Shown here: positions 1-6,594 of the stretch, piece after piece
Position numbering within the stretch: position 1 is the first letter of the stretch
Layout: every line of letters begins with the position of its first letter
DNA from: Rhodospirillaceae bacterium
GTDB taxonomy: Bacteria > Pseudomonadota > Alphaproteobacteria > Rhodospirillales > Magnetovibrionaceae
Assembly: GCA_002401565.1 (NCBI GenBank)
Contig: NVTL01000013.1
Coordinates: forward strand, 25,932-33,954
DNA: 8,023 bases
Direction: 5' to 3'
Translations under genes and position numbers: made by a program
The notes under the pieces: generated by a model
What the model saw: only the letters and a program-made list of their open reading frames with translations
Database searches by the model: none
Told to the model about the DNA's origin: nothing

Positions 1-941
1 ACCACCTTAACAGAATGAAATTCGACAATGTTGCCTGCCCCGATGGTTTTCACGCCCACGTTGCCTTCGCTATCGAGCGTCAGCAAAGCCGGAGAAATAC
101 GATGCGAAAACAAGGTTTTCATGGGCAGTTGAATTTCCGCCGTGATGCCTTCGCGGACACTTTCATCCGTAACATCCAAGGTCACTTCAACATCAAACGT
201 ACGGGTCAATGCGTTCGAGGCGCTGGAAATATAAGACACCGTGCCAGACAGTTTTCGGTCATCGGGCAGGCGAACTTGAGCGCGCTTGCCCAAGGCGATG
301 TCTTGAATATTGCGTTCGGCGACTTGGCCCAGGGCGACCATTTTGGTCAGATCAACAATGCGTCCAATAATGCCGCCCGCTTTATCAAAATAATCCCCGG
401 CCTTCACGGGCAAGGTATCAATCACACCCGTCAAAGGCGCCTTCACGGTGGTATTGTCCAAATTGCGTTTCATACGGGTGACTTGGGCTTTTGCAGCTTC
501 CAAATCGGCCTTCGCTTGGGCTTCGGTTAACTGTGAACTATACCCACCTTTGCGCAGTTTTCGGGCGGCTTCATAAGCAATTTCGCGTTGTTTCATACGC
601 GCACGACTTTCGGCAAGGCGGCCTTTGCGATCTTCGCCATCGATGTGCAAGATCACGTCACCCGCTTTGACCCGGTCCCCCTTGGATACCACAACATCAG
701 CCACATGACCCAAGACCTGAGCGCGAACGTTCACCGCCTGGTCAGCCTGAATGCGGCCCATCACGCGAATGGTTTGGGTGTGGAGCTCGCCGACAATGGT
801 CATCACACGGACACGCGGTATATAGGTTTTCTTGGTCGTGGTTTCTTCTGCCACTTGGACGGAACTATTAAACGCACCAGAGACCATCCAAAGCACGGTC
901 AGGATCAAAATCACGGTTGCGGTTTTATAGGATGTTTTCAT
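1..941 (-). CDS. RND-type efflux periplasmic adaptor (HlyD/membrane fusion protein), 3' end outside window
   Basis: This is an adaptor that would link an inner-membrane efflux pump to an outer-membrane channel, acting in the periplasm while anchored in the inner membrane. Reading the minus strand from the ATG at 941 gives 313 uninterrupted codons to the window edge. Residues 7-24 form a hydrophobic N-terminal anchor. Residues about 70-100 are the first lipoyl/barrel-sandwich half (VSKGDRVKAGDVILHIDGED). Residues about 103-162 are a charged, alanine-rich helical hairpin. Residues 163-195 are the second lipoyl half (TTVKAPLTGVIDTLPVKAGD). A beta-barrel region follows, with AERNIQDIALGKRAQVRLP. 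Family members are usually 350-400 residues, so perhaps 40-80 are missing. The start has a good ribosome site (AAGGGG, 7-base spacer) inside the end of the MarR gene, and the ATGA overlap suggests translational coupling. The RND rather than ABC or MFS pump type is inferred from the short hairpin. Confidence 0.92.
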   Translation of the reverse strand, partial: MKTSYKTATVILILTVLWMVSGAFNSSVQVAEETTTKKTYIPRVRVMTIVGELHTQTIRVMGRIQADQAVNVRAQVLGHVADVVVSKGDRVKAGDVILHIDGEDRKGRLAESRARMKQREIAYEAARKLRKGGYSSQLTEAQAKADLEAAKAQVTRMKRNLDNTTVKAPLTGVIDTLPVKAGDYFDKAGGIIGRIVDLTKMVALGQVAERNIQDIALGKRAQVRLPDDRKLSGTVSYISSASNALTRTFDVEVTLDVTDESVREGITAEIQLPMKTLFSHRISPALLTLDSEGNVGVKTIGAGNIVEFHSVKV

Positions 942-1444
942 GATTGATCCCCTTGGTTGTCCGTCATATTGCCAATCACTCGTTTTAACAAAGCGCACAA
1001 TTGGGCTTCGTCTTGTTCAGAAAATCCGTCCAAGGCCTGTGCCAAATTGGCTTCGGCTTCGGGTACCAATTCGCGCCACAACGCCGCACCGTGTTCGGTC
1101 AGGTTCACATGGACTTGGCGGCGATCGCGCACGTTGCGATCACGTTTCACCAATCCATCGCGTTCCATGCGGTCGATGGTGCGTGATAAGGTTGGTGTTT
1201 CCACGGCGACCCGTTCCGACAATTCTTTTTGCGTTAAGCCATCAATTTCCCACAACACCACCAACACCGCCCATTGCGCCACAGTCACGCCATGGACTTT
1301 TAAACGTTCGGTCAGGCCCCGGTGCGATAATTTTTGCGCATAACTGATCAGATACGTCGCCGCAGACTCGCGACGTTCTTTAACCATCGCTGAAAATTCA
1401 GCACTGGGTTGGGGGGGCACATAATCGGGAATTAATTTGCTCAT
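938..1444 (-). CDS. MarR-family transcriptional regulator
   Basis: A 168-residue winged helix-turn-helix regulator, expected to act as a dimeric repressor that releases DNA when it binds small, often phenolic, ligands. Residues about 55-120 hold the DNA-binding core: TVAQWAVLVVLWEIDGLTQ, then the recognition helix near 83-99 (TPTLSRTIDRMERDGLV), then the wing with the typical RDRNVRDRRQVHVNLTEHG signature (about 101-119). The flanking N- and C-terminal segments look helical and would form the dimer interface. Length is a little above the usual 140-160 because of a proline-containing N-terminal extension (residues 1-20). The stop overlaps the ATG of the efflux adaptor (ATGA at 938-941), so regulator and adaptor are almost certainly co-transcribed, which points to local control of the pump. 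Only a weak AGG lies ahead of the start, with a 9-base spacer. The family is clear; ligand and targets are inferred. Confidence 0.93.
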   Translation of the reverse strand: MSKLIPDYVPPQPSAEFSAMVKERRESAATYLISYAQKLSHRGLTERLKVHGVTVAQWAVLVVLWEIDGLTQKELSERVAVETPTLSRTIDRMERDGLVKRDRNVRDRRQVHVNLTEHGAALWRELVPEAEANLAQALDGFSEQDEAQLCALLKRVIGNMTDNQGDQS

Positions 1445-1481
1445 GGGGAATTGCCTGATTTTTTTAAGGTTTCAAAAATCA

Positions 1482-1509
1482 GTTAGCATGGTAATTGTTA
1501 GCTATGCAA
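1482..1509. promoter_or_regulatory. Candidate MarR operator upstream of the marR-like gene
   Basis: The hexamer GTTAGC occurs twice in direct orientation, at 1482-1487 and 1497-1502, with starts 15 bases apart. Each copy is followed by a related tail (GTTAGCATG and GTTAGCTATG), and the second copy contains the palindrome TAGCTA at 1499-1504. MarR proteins typically bind AT-rich inverted repeats close to their own promoters, and autoregulation is the usual pattern. The position, 38 bases before the start codon, fits that role. I could not identify convincing -35 and -10 boxes on the minus strand (a TTGCAT at 1509-1504 is the best -35), so this call rests on the repeat and its position only. 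Confidence 0.4.
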
Positions 1510-1512
1510 CCA

Positions 1513-1851
1513 TTATTCAAGCAGGGGTTCTTGCCCATCCGGCTGATAGGTTCCGTTTAAGTCTTCGATTTCTAAAACCCACAGATCCGCATCCATATTG
1601 GATTCGCGGAAAATATAAGCATCACAGGCCTGTTCATCATCCCCCGCCACCACGGTCCACGCCCGTCCGCCATCATCGGTGTAACGTTTCGCCAGCAACT
1701 GACAGCCCTTATTTAAGCGGTTGATTTTAATCAGAATTTGCCCAGCATCTTCGTCGCCACGTTTGACCACCACGCACGGCAAAAAGGCCAAATCGCAGAG
1801 ACGCAATTGAGCCTTTACCCAAAATCCAGATTTTAGCCGTGGTTCGCTCAT
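1513..1851 (-). CDS. DUF1491 family protein
   Basis: A 112-residue soluble protein matching my recollection of the DUF1491 family, which has no established function. The recognisable pattern is the N-terminus SEPRLKSGFWVKAQLRLCD, then PCVVVKRGDEDAGQILIKIN (about 25-44), GRAWTVVAG (62-70), and the C-terminal DADLWVLEIED (87-97). No signal peptide, membrane segment or catalytic motif is visible. I chose the ATG at 1851 over an in-frame TTG one codon earlier because AAGGA lies 9 bases upstream of the ATG and the family starts MSEPR. It lies 68 bases upstream of the MarR gene on the same strand, but the candidate operator between them suggests the regulator has its own promoter. It diverges from the HIT gene across 63 bases. 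The family call is strong; the function is unknown. Confidence 0.85.
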   Translation of the reverse strand: MSEPRLKSGFWVKAQLRLCDLAFLPCVVVKRGDEDAGQILIKINRLNKGCQLLAKRYTDDGGRAWTVVAGDDEQACDAYIFRESNMDADLWVLEIEDLNGTYQPDGQEPLLE

Positions 1852-1914
1852 CAATGCTTTTCCTTCCCAATAACTGCGTCCATACTGCCTTCAATAAACA
1901 CCGGAGAAAAGCCA
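1852..1914. promoter_or_regulatory. Divergent promoter region between DUF1491 and HIT genes
   Basis: These 63 bases separate two genes read outward, so each strand must have at least one promoter in or near here unless transcription enters from elsewhere. It contains both ribosome sites: GGAG at 1903-1906 for the rightward gene and AAGGA at 1865-1861 for the leftward gene. No hexamer pair close to the sigma-70 consensus stands out on either strand, so exact promoters are not assigned. Confidence 0.4.
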
Positions 1915-2331
1915 ATGTTTGAACTGCACCCGACCCTTGCCAACGACACCGTTGAAATTACCCGCTTAAGCCTGTGCCGCGTGCTTTTAATCCGCGACAA
2001 GACCTATCCATGGATTGTCTTGGTCCCCCAACAGGACGGTCTTCGCGATTTAGATGACTTAAACGAGACGGATCGCATACAGGTCATGAGTGAGATTGAC
2101 CACGTCTCAAAGACCCTGAAAAGCCTGTTTAAGCCCTATAAAATCAACGTGGCTGCGTTGGGCAATGTGGTTGAACAGTTGCACATTCACGTCATTGCCC
2201 GCTTTCAAGACGACGCGGCTTGGCCCGCCCCGATTTGGGGTGTGGGCCCCTTAGAAGACTATGCTGATACCGACCGCGATCTACTGGTCGTTAAGCTTCA
2301 AGAAAAACTAAACAAGATTGCTGTTTTATAG
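1915..2331 (+). CDS. HIT-family (histidine triad) nucleotide hydrolase/transferase
   Basis: A 138-residue cytoplasmic protein of the histidine triad superfamily, whose members hydrolyse or transfer nucleoside monophosphates, for example from dinucleoside polyphosphates or adenylated compounds. The core strand YPWIVLVPQQ (31-40) and the active-site motif at 88-96 (QLHIHVIAR) are clear. In the standard H-x-H-x-H triad the first position is Gln88 here, while His90 (expected nucleophile) and His92 are kept. In my recollection this QLHIHVIAR form, together with the following WPAPIWG (103-109), is a recurrent proteobacterial subtype rather than a decayed enzyme. A strong ribosome site (GGAGA, about 8 bases before ATG) supports the start. 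It is separated from the following sugar genes by 59 bases, so it may or may not share their transcript. The substrate cannot be read from the sequence. Confidence 0.9.
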   Translation: MFELHPTLANDTVEITRLSLCRVLLIRDKTYPWIVLVPQQDGLRDLDDLNETDRIQVMSEIDHVSKTLKSLFKPYKINVAALGNVVEQLHIHVIARFQDDAAWPAPIWGVGPLEDYADTDRDLLVVKLQEKLNKIAVL

Positions 2332-2390
2332 GGGGGGCAAATAGGGTACGGTGCCGCCAAGCTTAATTTAATAAAAGACGGTTTTTCCCT
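2332..2390 (+). promoter_or_regulatory. Upstream region of the glycan gene run, promoter possible
   Basis: This 59-base gap begins with a run of seven G directly after the HIT stop codon and contains an AT-rich block (about 2362-2377, TTAATTTAATAAAAG). That block could supply a -10 element for the downstream four-gene run. No matching -35 box and no terminator hairpin are evident, and the ribosome site ahead of the epimerase is poor (only AAAGACGG about 10 bases upstream). Confidence 0.3.
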
Positions 2391-3392
2391 ATGAAAGTTC
2401 TTGTTACAGGCAGTGCTGGTTTTATCGGCAATCGCGTTTCTGAACGGCTCCTCGAACGCGGGGACGAGGTCATTGGGTTGGACATTATGTCCCCCTATTA
2501 TGATGTGAAGCTGAAAGAAGCGCGGCTCGCAAAGATTATCGATCATGCAAACTTTACCGAGGCTCGCATCGATTTAGCCGACCGCGAAGCCGTGGCCAAA
2601 TTGTTCGAAGACCACAAACCCGATGGCGTGATTAACTTGGCCGCCCAAGCCGGAGTGCGTCATTCGTTGGAAGCCCCCATCGATTATGTGGACAGCAATC
2701 TGTATGGATTTGTGAACATCTTAGAAGGTTGCCGCAATACCAACGTCAAACATTTGGTCTATGCATCGTCCAGTTCAGTTTACGGCACCAACGACAAAAT
2801 GCCGTTTTCCACCCACGACAAAGTGGATCACCCGATCAGCCTGTACGCTGCCACAAAACGCGCAAACGAATTGATGGCACATACCTATTCGCACCTGTTT
2901 CAATTTCCCAGCACGGGGTTGCGGTTTTTCACCGTATATGGCCCATGGGGTCGTCCGGACATGGCGTTATTCTTGTTCACCAAGGCGATCATGGACGGCA
3001 AAACCATTGATGTGTTTAACAATGGCGAAATGAAACGGTCATTTACGTACATTGATGACATCGTCGAAGGCGTCATCCGCACACTGGATTCTCCTCCAGG
3101 CTTGCAAGTCGGTGGCGACAAAGACCCCGCCAGCAGCCACACCGCGCCGTTCCGTGTTTTCAACATTGGATCAGATACCGCAGTCGGCCTGATGAAGTAC
3201 ATCGAAGTTCTGGAAGAAAACTTAGGCAAAAAAGCCAAAAAGAACATGTTACCCATGCAGCCCGGCGACGTCGCCGCAACGTGGGCCGACGTGGATGATT
3301 TGCGCGATGCCGTTGGTTATCAGCCCACCACCACCGTGGAAGAGGGCATCAAAAAATTTGTAGAATGGTACAAAGACTATTACGGAGAATAA
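2391..3392 (+). CDS. UDP-glucuronate 4-epimerase-like NAD-dependent sugar epimerase
   Basis: A 333-residue extended short-chain dehydrogenase, best read as the enzyme that interconverts UDP-glucuronate and UDP-galacturonate in the cytoplasm to supply surface polysaccharide synthesis. The NAD-binding motif GSAGFIG is at 7-13 with the ribose-binding Asp31. The following SPYYDVKLKEARL (34-46) is typical of UDP-glucuronate epimerases. The catalytic set is Ser127 in ASSSSVYG, Tyr152 and Lys156 in LYAATKRANE. The substrate segment GPWGRPDMALFLFTKAI (184-200) and RSFTYIDDIVEG (216-227) are also typical. Length matches the family (about 335). UDP-glucose 4-epimerase or a dehydratase is less likely given the PYYD and GRPDMA signatures. 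It starts a run followed 12 bases later by a glycosyltransferase. The substrate is inferred from motifs, not proven. Confidence 0.88.
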   Translation: MKVLVTGSAGFIGNRVSERLLERGDEVIGLDIMSPYYDVKLKEARLAKIIDHANFTEARIDLADREAVAKLFEDHKPDGVINLAAQAGVRHSLEAPIDYVDSNLYGFVNILEGCRNTNVKHLVYASSSSVYGTNDKMPFSTHDKVDHPISLYAATKRANELMAHTYSHLFQFPSTGLRFFTVYGPWGRPDMALFLFTKAIMDGKTIDVFNNGEMKRSFTYIDDIVEGVIRTLDSPPGLQVGGDKDPASSHTAPFRVFNIGSDTAVGLMKYIEVLEENLGKKAKKNMLPMQPGDVAATWADVDDLRDAVGYQPTTTVEEGIKKFVEWYKDYYGE

Positions 3393-3404
3393 AGTATAAA
3401 GCTC

Positions 3405-4577
3405 ATGTCTAAAACGCCCAAAATGCTGTTCACCGTCACCGAAGACTGGGCGTTTTGTTCGCACCGCTTGCCCACCGCATTTGCGGCGCGCGCTGCCGGG
3501 TATGATGTTGTTGTCGTGGCCCGCATGGACGAACACCAAAAACAAATCGAGGCATTGGGTTTTCGCACGGTGCCGTGGGCGATCAAACGCGAAAGCCTAA
3601 ACCCGTTTTCTGAACTGTCTGCGTTATTGGACCTCATCAGAATTTACAAACAAGAAAAGCCTGACGTGTCGTATCACGTGGCGGTCAAATCCATCATGTA
3701 TGGATCGGTTGCCGCGCGCCGGGCCAAGGTCGCAAAGACCGTGAACCTGTTTTCCGGCATGGGCGTGGTGTTTATTTCAGACGCCTTTAAGTTCCGTATG
3801 ATCCGCACCATCATCACGCCGATTTTACGTTGGGCGCTGTCGCCAAAACTCAGCCGCCTTCAGGTGCAAAATGATGATGATAAAGCGTTGTTGAATGGGT
3901 TGGGTGTTTCCACACCGGACCGCACCGACCTTATCTTTGGTTCTGGTTTGGACATGGAAAACTTTCCGTTCACGCCAGAGCCCAACGTGGGCGGCGAGCC
4001 CAACGTGGGCGGCGAGCCTGAAAACACCATCCCCAAAGCCTTGCTCGTATCAAGAATGTTGTGGGACAAGGGCATTGGCGAATTGATGCAAGCCGCCCGT
4101 TTGTTAAAATCACGTGGTGTCAAAATCGACATTGAACTGGTCGGTGCACCGGACCCGGCCAACCCCGCATCAATATCCGAGGCTCAATTAAAAGCCTGGC
4201 AAGACGAAGGCCTGATGACATGGTTAGGCCAACGTTCAGACATTGCTGAACTGATAAAGAACAGCCACATCGCAGTCTTGCCATCGTACAGAGAAGGCAT
4301 GCCCAGAAGCCTGTTGGAAGCGGCTTCGATCGGTCGCCCATTGGTCGCCTTTGATACGCCGGGCTGTCGCGATTTGGTTCGTGATGAAAAAAATGGACTA
4401 TTGCTGGAGTTTAAGGAAATAAATGCCTTGGCACGAGCCTTAGAACGCCTCGCCACCGACCCAAAACTTCGCCAACGCTTGGGCAAACAAGCCCACAAAG
4501 ACATCAAAACAAAATATTGCGACAAGGCTATTCAAGCCCAACTTCAAAGCATATTTGAGACCCTCAAACAGGAGTGA
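3405..4577 (+). CDS. GT4-family glycosyltransferase (PglA-like)
   Basis: A 390-residue retaining glycosyltransferase with two Rossmann-like domains (GT-B fold), expected to add a sugar from a nucleotide donor to a lipid-linked glycan on the cytoplasmic face of the membrane. The N-terminal acceptor domain spans about 1-185 and includes NLFSGMGVVF (114-123). The C-terminal donor domain starts near 208. Donor-phosphate contacts are probably Arg217 and Lys222 in SRMLWDKG. The E-x7-E motif is Glu297 and Glu305 in REGMPRSLLEAASIGRP. EGMPRSLLEA is typical of the group that includes the N-acetylgalactosaminyltransferase PglA, but the donor and acceptor here are unknown. The linker between the domains carries an exact 18-base tandem duplication, giving EPNVGG twice (192-203). 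It lies between the epimerase (12-base gap) and the hydrolase gene (4-base gap), consistent with one operon. Confidence 0.9.
   Translation: MSKTPKMLFTVTEDWAFCSHRLPTAFAARAAGYDVVVVARMDEHQKQIEALGFRTVPWAIKRESLNPFSELSALLDLIRIYKQEKPDVSYHVAVKSIMYGSVAARRAKVAKTVNLFSGMGVVFISDAFKFRMIRTIITPILRWALSPKLSRLQVQNDDDKALLNGLGVSTPDRTDLIFGSGLDMENFPFTPEPNVGGEPNVGGEPENTIPKALLVSRMLWDKGIGELMQAARLLKSRGVKIDIELVGAPDPANPASISEAQLKAWQDEGLMTWLGQRSDIAELIKNSHIAVLPSYREGMPRSLLEAASIGRPLVAFDTPGCRDLVRDEKNGLLLEFKEINALARALERLATDPKLRQRLGKQAHKDIKTKYCDKAIQAQLQSIFETLKQE
3978..4018 (+). repeat. 18-base in-frame tandem duplication inside the glycosyltransferase gene
   Basis: The unit GAGCCCAACGTGGGCGGC is present at 3978-3995 and again without mismatch at 3996-4013, followed by the first five bases of a third copy (4014-4018). 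It encodes two EPNVGG repeats plus EP. It sits in the linker between the two Rossmann domains, where length change is tolerated. The perfect identity suggests a recent replication-slippage event. Confidence 0.95.
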
Positions 4578-4581
4578 AATA

Positions 4582-5772
4582 ATGGCCGCGCACACTAGTG
4601 AAAAGATGACCTTTCCCGGTGCCCATGGGCATGATTTGGCGGCGCGGCTGGATCTTCCTATTGGTCGGCCCAAGGCCTATGCTTTGTTCGCCCACTGTTT
4701 TACCTGTTCCAAGGATATCTTTGCCGCGTCGCGCATTGCCGATGGCTTGACGCAAAATGGCATTGCCGTATTGCGTTTTGACTTTACGGGATTGGGGGCT
4801 AGCGAGGGTGAATTTGCCAACACAAATTTTTCATCCAACGTCGAAGATTTGGTCGCCGCTGCTGATTTTTTGCGGGTCCATCACCAAGCCCCACAAATCA
4901 TCATTGGCCACAGTTTGGGCGGTGCCGCCGTTTTGGTCGCCGCCAAACATATTGAAGAATTAAAAGCCGTGGTCACCATCAATGCCCCCGCCGACCCGGC
5001 GCATGTGATTGAAAATTTTCAATGTTCCCTTGATGACATCAATGCCAATGGACAGGCCGATGTGCAATTGGCGGGGCGAACATTCACCATTCAAAAGCAG
5101 TTTTTGGAGGATATGGCAGAGCAAAAATTATCTGCCGACATTTCCAGCTTGAACAAGGCCCTGTTGGTGTTTCATGCCCCCGGCGATGAAACCGTCAGCA
5201 TCGACAATGCCGCACATATTTTTGGCGCCGCGAAACATCCCAAAAGTTTTGTCAGCCTGGACGACGCCGACCACTTGTTACACCACCACGAAGACGCGGC
5301 CTATGTTGCCGATGTGATTTCGGCGTGGGCGACACGCTATATCTCGGTTCCCAGTGCTCACGTGGCCAAGGGTGAAAAAGGTGCTGTTGTTGTTCAGGAA
5401 ACAGATGCGGGCCTGTATACCCAATCCGTTGTTATGAACAATCTGCACGTTTTGACCGCTGATGAACCGCTTGGCGTTGGCGGAAATGACAGCGGTGGAG
5501 CCCCTTATGACTATCTTTTAGCGGCCTTAGGCGCGTGCACATCCATGACGTTGCGCCTGTATGCTAATCGCAAAAAACTGGCCTTGGACAATGTTCGCGT
5601 TAGCCTTAAACATGAAAAAGGCGAAGGACGTGTTGATTTTATCGAAAGAGACATAACATTAAAAGGACAGCTTTCGGACGAGCAACGCACGCGCCTTTTG
5701 GAAATCGCGGACAAATGCCCGGTCCACAGAACTTTACACGGTGATGTTCAAGTCACCACTAGAGAACGCTAA
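4582..5772 (+). CDS. Bifunctional alpha/beta-hydrolase and OsmC-family protein
   Basis: A 396-residue fusion. Residues 1 to about 255 form an alpha/beta-hydrolase with the nucleophile elbow GHSLGG (Ser111), a probable acid at Asp202 (APGDETVS) and His231 (DADHLL). Residues about 262-396 form an OsmC/Ohr-type domain with two cysteines, Cys319 in LGACTSMTLRLYA and Cys379 in DKCPVHRTL. These match the peroxidatic and resolving cysteines that reduce organic hydroperoxides. Such hydrolase-OsmC fusions are a known bacterial architecture; a role in detoxifying lipid-derived peroxides or esters is plausible but unproven. The ATG at 4582 is preferred to an in-frame TTG at 4555 because AGGAG lies 7 bases upstream of it and the TTG would overlap the glycosyltransferase by 23 bases. 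No signal peptide is visible, so it is cytoplasmic. It is 4 bases after the glycosyltransferase and 2 bases before the next gene. Confidence 0.92.
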   Translation: MAAHTSEKMTFPGAHGHDLAARLDLPIGRPKAYALFAHCFTCSKDIFAASRIADGLTQNGIAVLRFDFTGLGASEGEFANTNFSSNVEDLVAAADFLRVHHQAPQIIIGHSLGGAAVLVAAKHIEELKAVVTINAPADPAHVIENFQCSLDDINANGQADVQLAGRTFTIQKQFLEDMAEQKLSADISSLNKALLVFHAPGDETVSIDNAAHIFGAAKHPKSFVSLDDADHLLHHHEDAAYVADVISAWATRYISVPSAHVAKGEKGAVVVQETDAGLYTQSVVMNNLHVLTADEPLGVGGNDSGGAPYDYLLAALGACTSMTLRLYANRKKLALDNVRVSLKHEKGEGRVDFIERDITLKGQLSDEQRTRLLEIADKCPVHRTLHGDVQVTTRER

Positions 5773-5774
5773 AA

Positions 5775-6569
5775 ATGAAAATAGCTTTTACCATCGCCAT
5801 GTCTGTTTGCCTTTGGTCTCTGACCAGCGGGGCCACAGAAATTTCGCCACCGTTGTCAAAATTAATTAAGTTTCAAGGCGATGAGCAAAGGGCATGGGTT
5901 GATAAAGATCTTGCGCGTCATTTATATCTGGAAAAATCGACCATCAAACAGGTCGGGGGCAATACGTTTAACGGATGCGATACCGCCAACATCGACAAAC
6001 ACAAACAAATCCAAAACAAACAAATTCCAGTTACCCAATACAAGGGCATCCCCATCATCGCCAGCCCCTATTATTCCGTTTGGGTAAAGGTCAACGATAA
6101 CAACAACAAAATGTATCTAGATCGATTTATCAGTGCCTTGAAAGTCATTGAAAACGACACGCCTGAACTTTTTTTACAGATGAGACAGTTAATGTCTGAC
6201 AAAGGCGGCTATTTTATTGTTGGAAATTTCTGTCCGAAAAATGGCGGATTGACGCTCGGTGCCTTTGCTCCACTGCCCGGCCGTAAACAATTTGTGGTGA
6301 TGGTTTCGTCCACTTTGTTATTGATGGAAGACCTTTTTAACCCGTACGACATTGCCGCAACTTTGGTGCATGAAGCCATTGGGCATGGCACCGCGTATTA
6401 CGAAGACGGATCGTTATCGGAATTTCCGGCGTTTTCCGCACAGGCCGACTTTGCCGCCATTGTGGGCGATGCTCAGTTTAACGACGTGAACAACAGAAGT
6501 TCAAACATCCGTCATAAGATGAAATTGTCGCTTTCAAATGCGGGGCATTATTTGGACAAGCCAGATTAA
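5775..6569 (+). CDS. Secreted putative zinc metallopeptidase with HEAIGH motif, family not recognised
   Basis: I do not recognise this 264-residue protein as a member of a named family. Residues 1-20 look like a signal peptide (MKIAFTIAMSVCLWSLTSGA, likely cut after SGA), so the product should reach the periplasm or outside. Residues 196-204 read TLVHEAIGH, an HExxH zinc-binding motif with His199, Glu200 and His204 preceded by a hydrophobic helix. Downstream Glu216 (SLSEFPAF), Asp225 (AQADFAAIVGD) and Asp232 are candidates for a third metal ligand. Two cysteines in the mature part, Cys68 and Cys153, could form a disulfide. The middle (about 90-190) is a mixed soluble domain without membrane segments. 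It starts 2 bases after the hydrolase-OsmC gene and has a modest AGAGAA ribosome site, so it is probably the last gene of that transcript. Peptidase activity is inferred from the motif alone; a non-catalytic zinc protein remains possible. Confidence 0.75.
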   Translation: MKIAFTIAMSVCLWSLTSGATEISPPLSKLIKFQGDEQRAWVDKDLARHLYLEKSTIKQVGGNTFNGCDTANIDKHKQIQNKQIPVTQYKGIPIIASPYYSVWVKVNDNNNKMYLDRFISALKVIENDTPELFLQMRQLMSDKGGYFIVGNFCPKNGGLTLGAFAPLPGRKQFVVMVSSTLLLMEDLFNPYDIAATLVHEAIGHGTAYYEDGSLSEFPAFSAQADFAAIVGDAQFNDVNNRSSNIRHKMKLSLSNAGHYLDKPD

Positions 6570-6594
6570 TAAGGCTTAATTCAAAGCCCCCTTA
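6570..6594. terminator. Weak hairpin in the convergent gap, possible bidirectional terminator
   Basis: GGCTT at 6573-6577 pairs with AAGCC at 6584-6588 around a 6-base loop. TAAGG (6570-6574) could alternatively pair with CCTTA (6590-6594). It lies between two genes that end facing each other, where a terminator is expected. The stem is only five pairs and there is no long T tract on either side, so the call is weak. Confidence 0.35.

Noticed and set aside
15..947. Two open frames on the plus strand (15-530 and 588-947)
   Set aside because: They lie opposite a 313-codon minus-strand frame with clear membrane fusion protein motifs and a ribosome site; the plus-strand translations show no recognisable domain.
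940..1347. Several plus-strand frames across the MarR gene
   Set aside because: The minus-strand product has a complete winged helix signature; the plus-strand products are rich in Arg, Ser and Pro as expected for shadow frames.
1445..1481. T-rich stretch near 1459-1465 as a terminator
   Set aside because: No GC-rich stem precedes it on either strand, and it lies in the leader of the MarR gene.
2332..2338. Run of seven G after the HIT stop codon as a phase-variable tract
   Set aside because: It is outside any coding frame and not placed between recognisable promoter boxes, so there is no visible way for length change to switch a gene.
3978..4018. Tandem repeat considered as a CRISPR or regulatory iteron
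   Set aside because: The copies are directly adjacent, have no spacers, keep the reading frame and lie inside a coding region, so slippage is the simpler explanation.
4555..4581. Upstream TTG start for the hydrolase-OsmC gene
   Set aside because: The ATG at 4582 has AGGAG 7 bases upstream; the TTG lies inside the glycosyltransferase gene and adds nine residues with no family resemblance.
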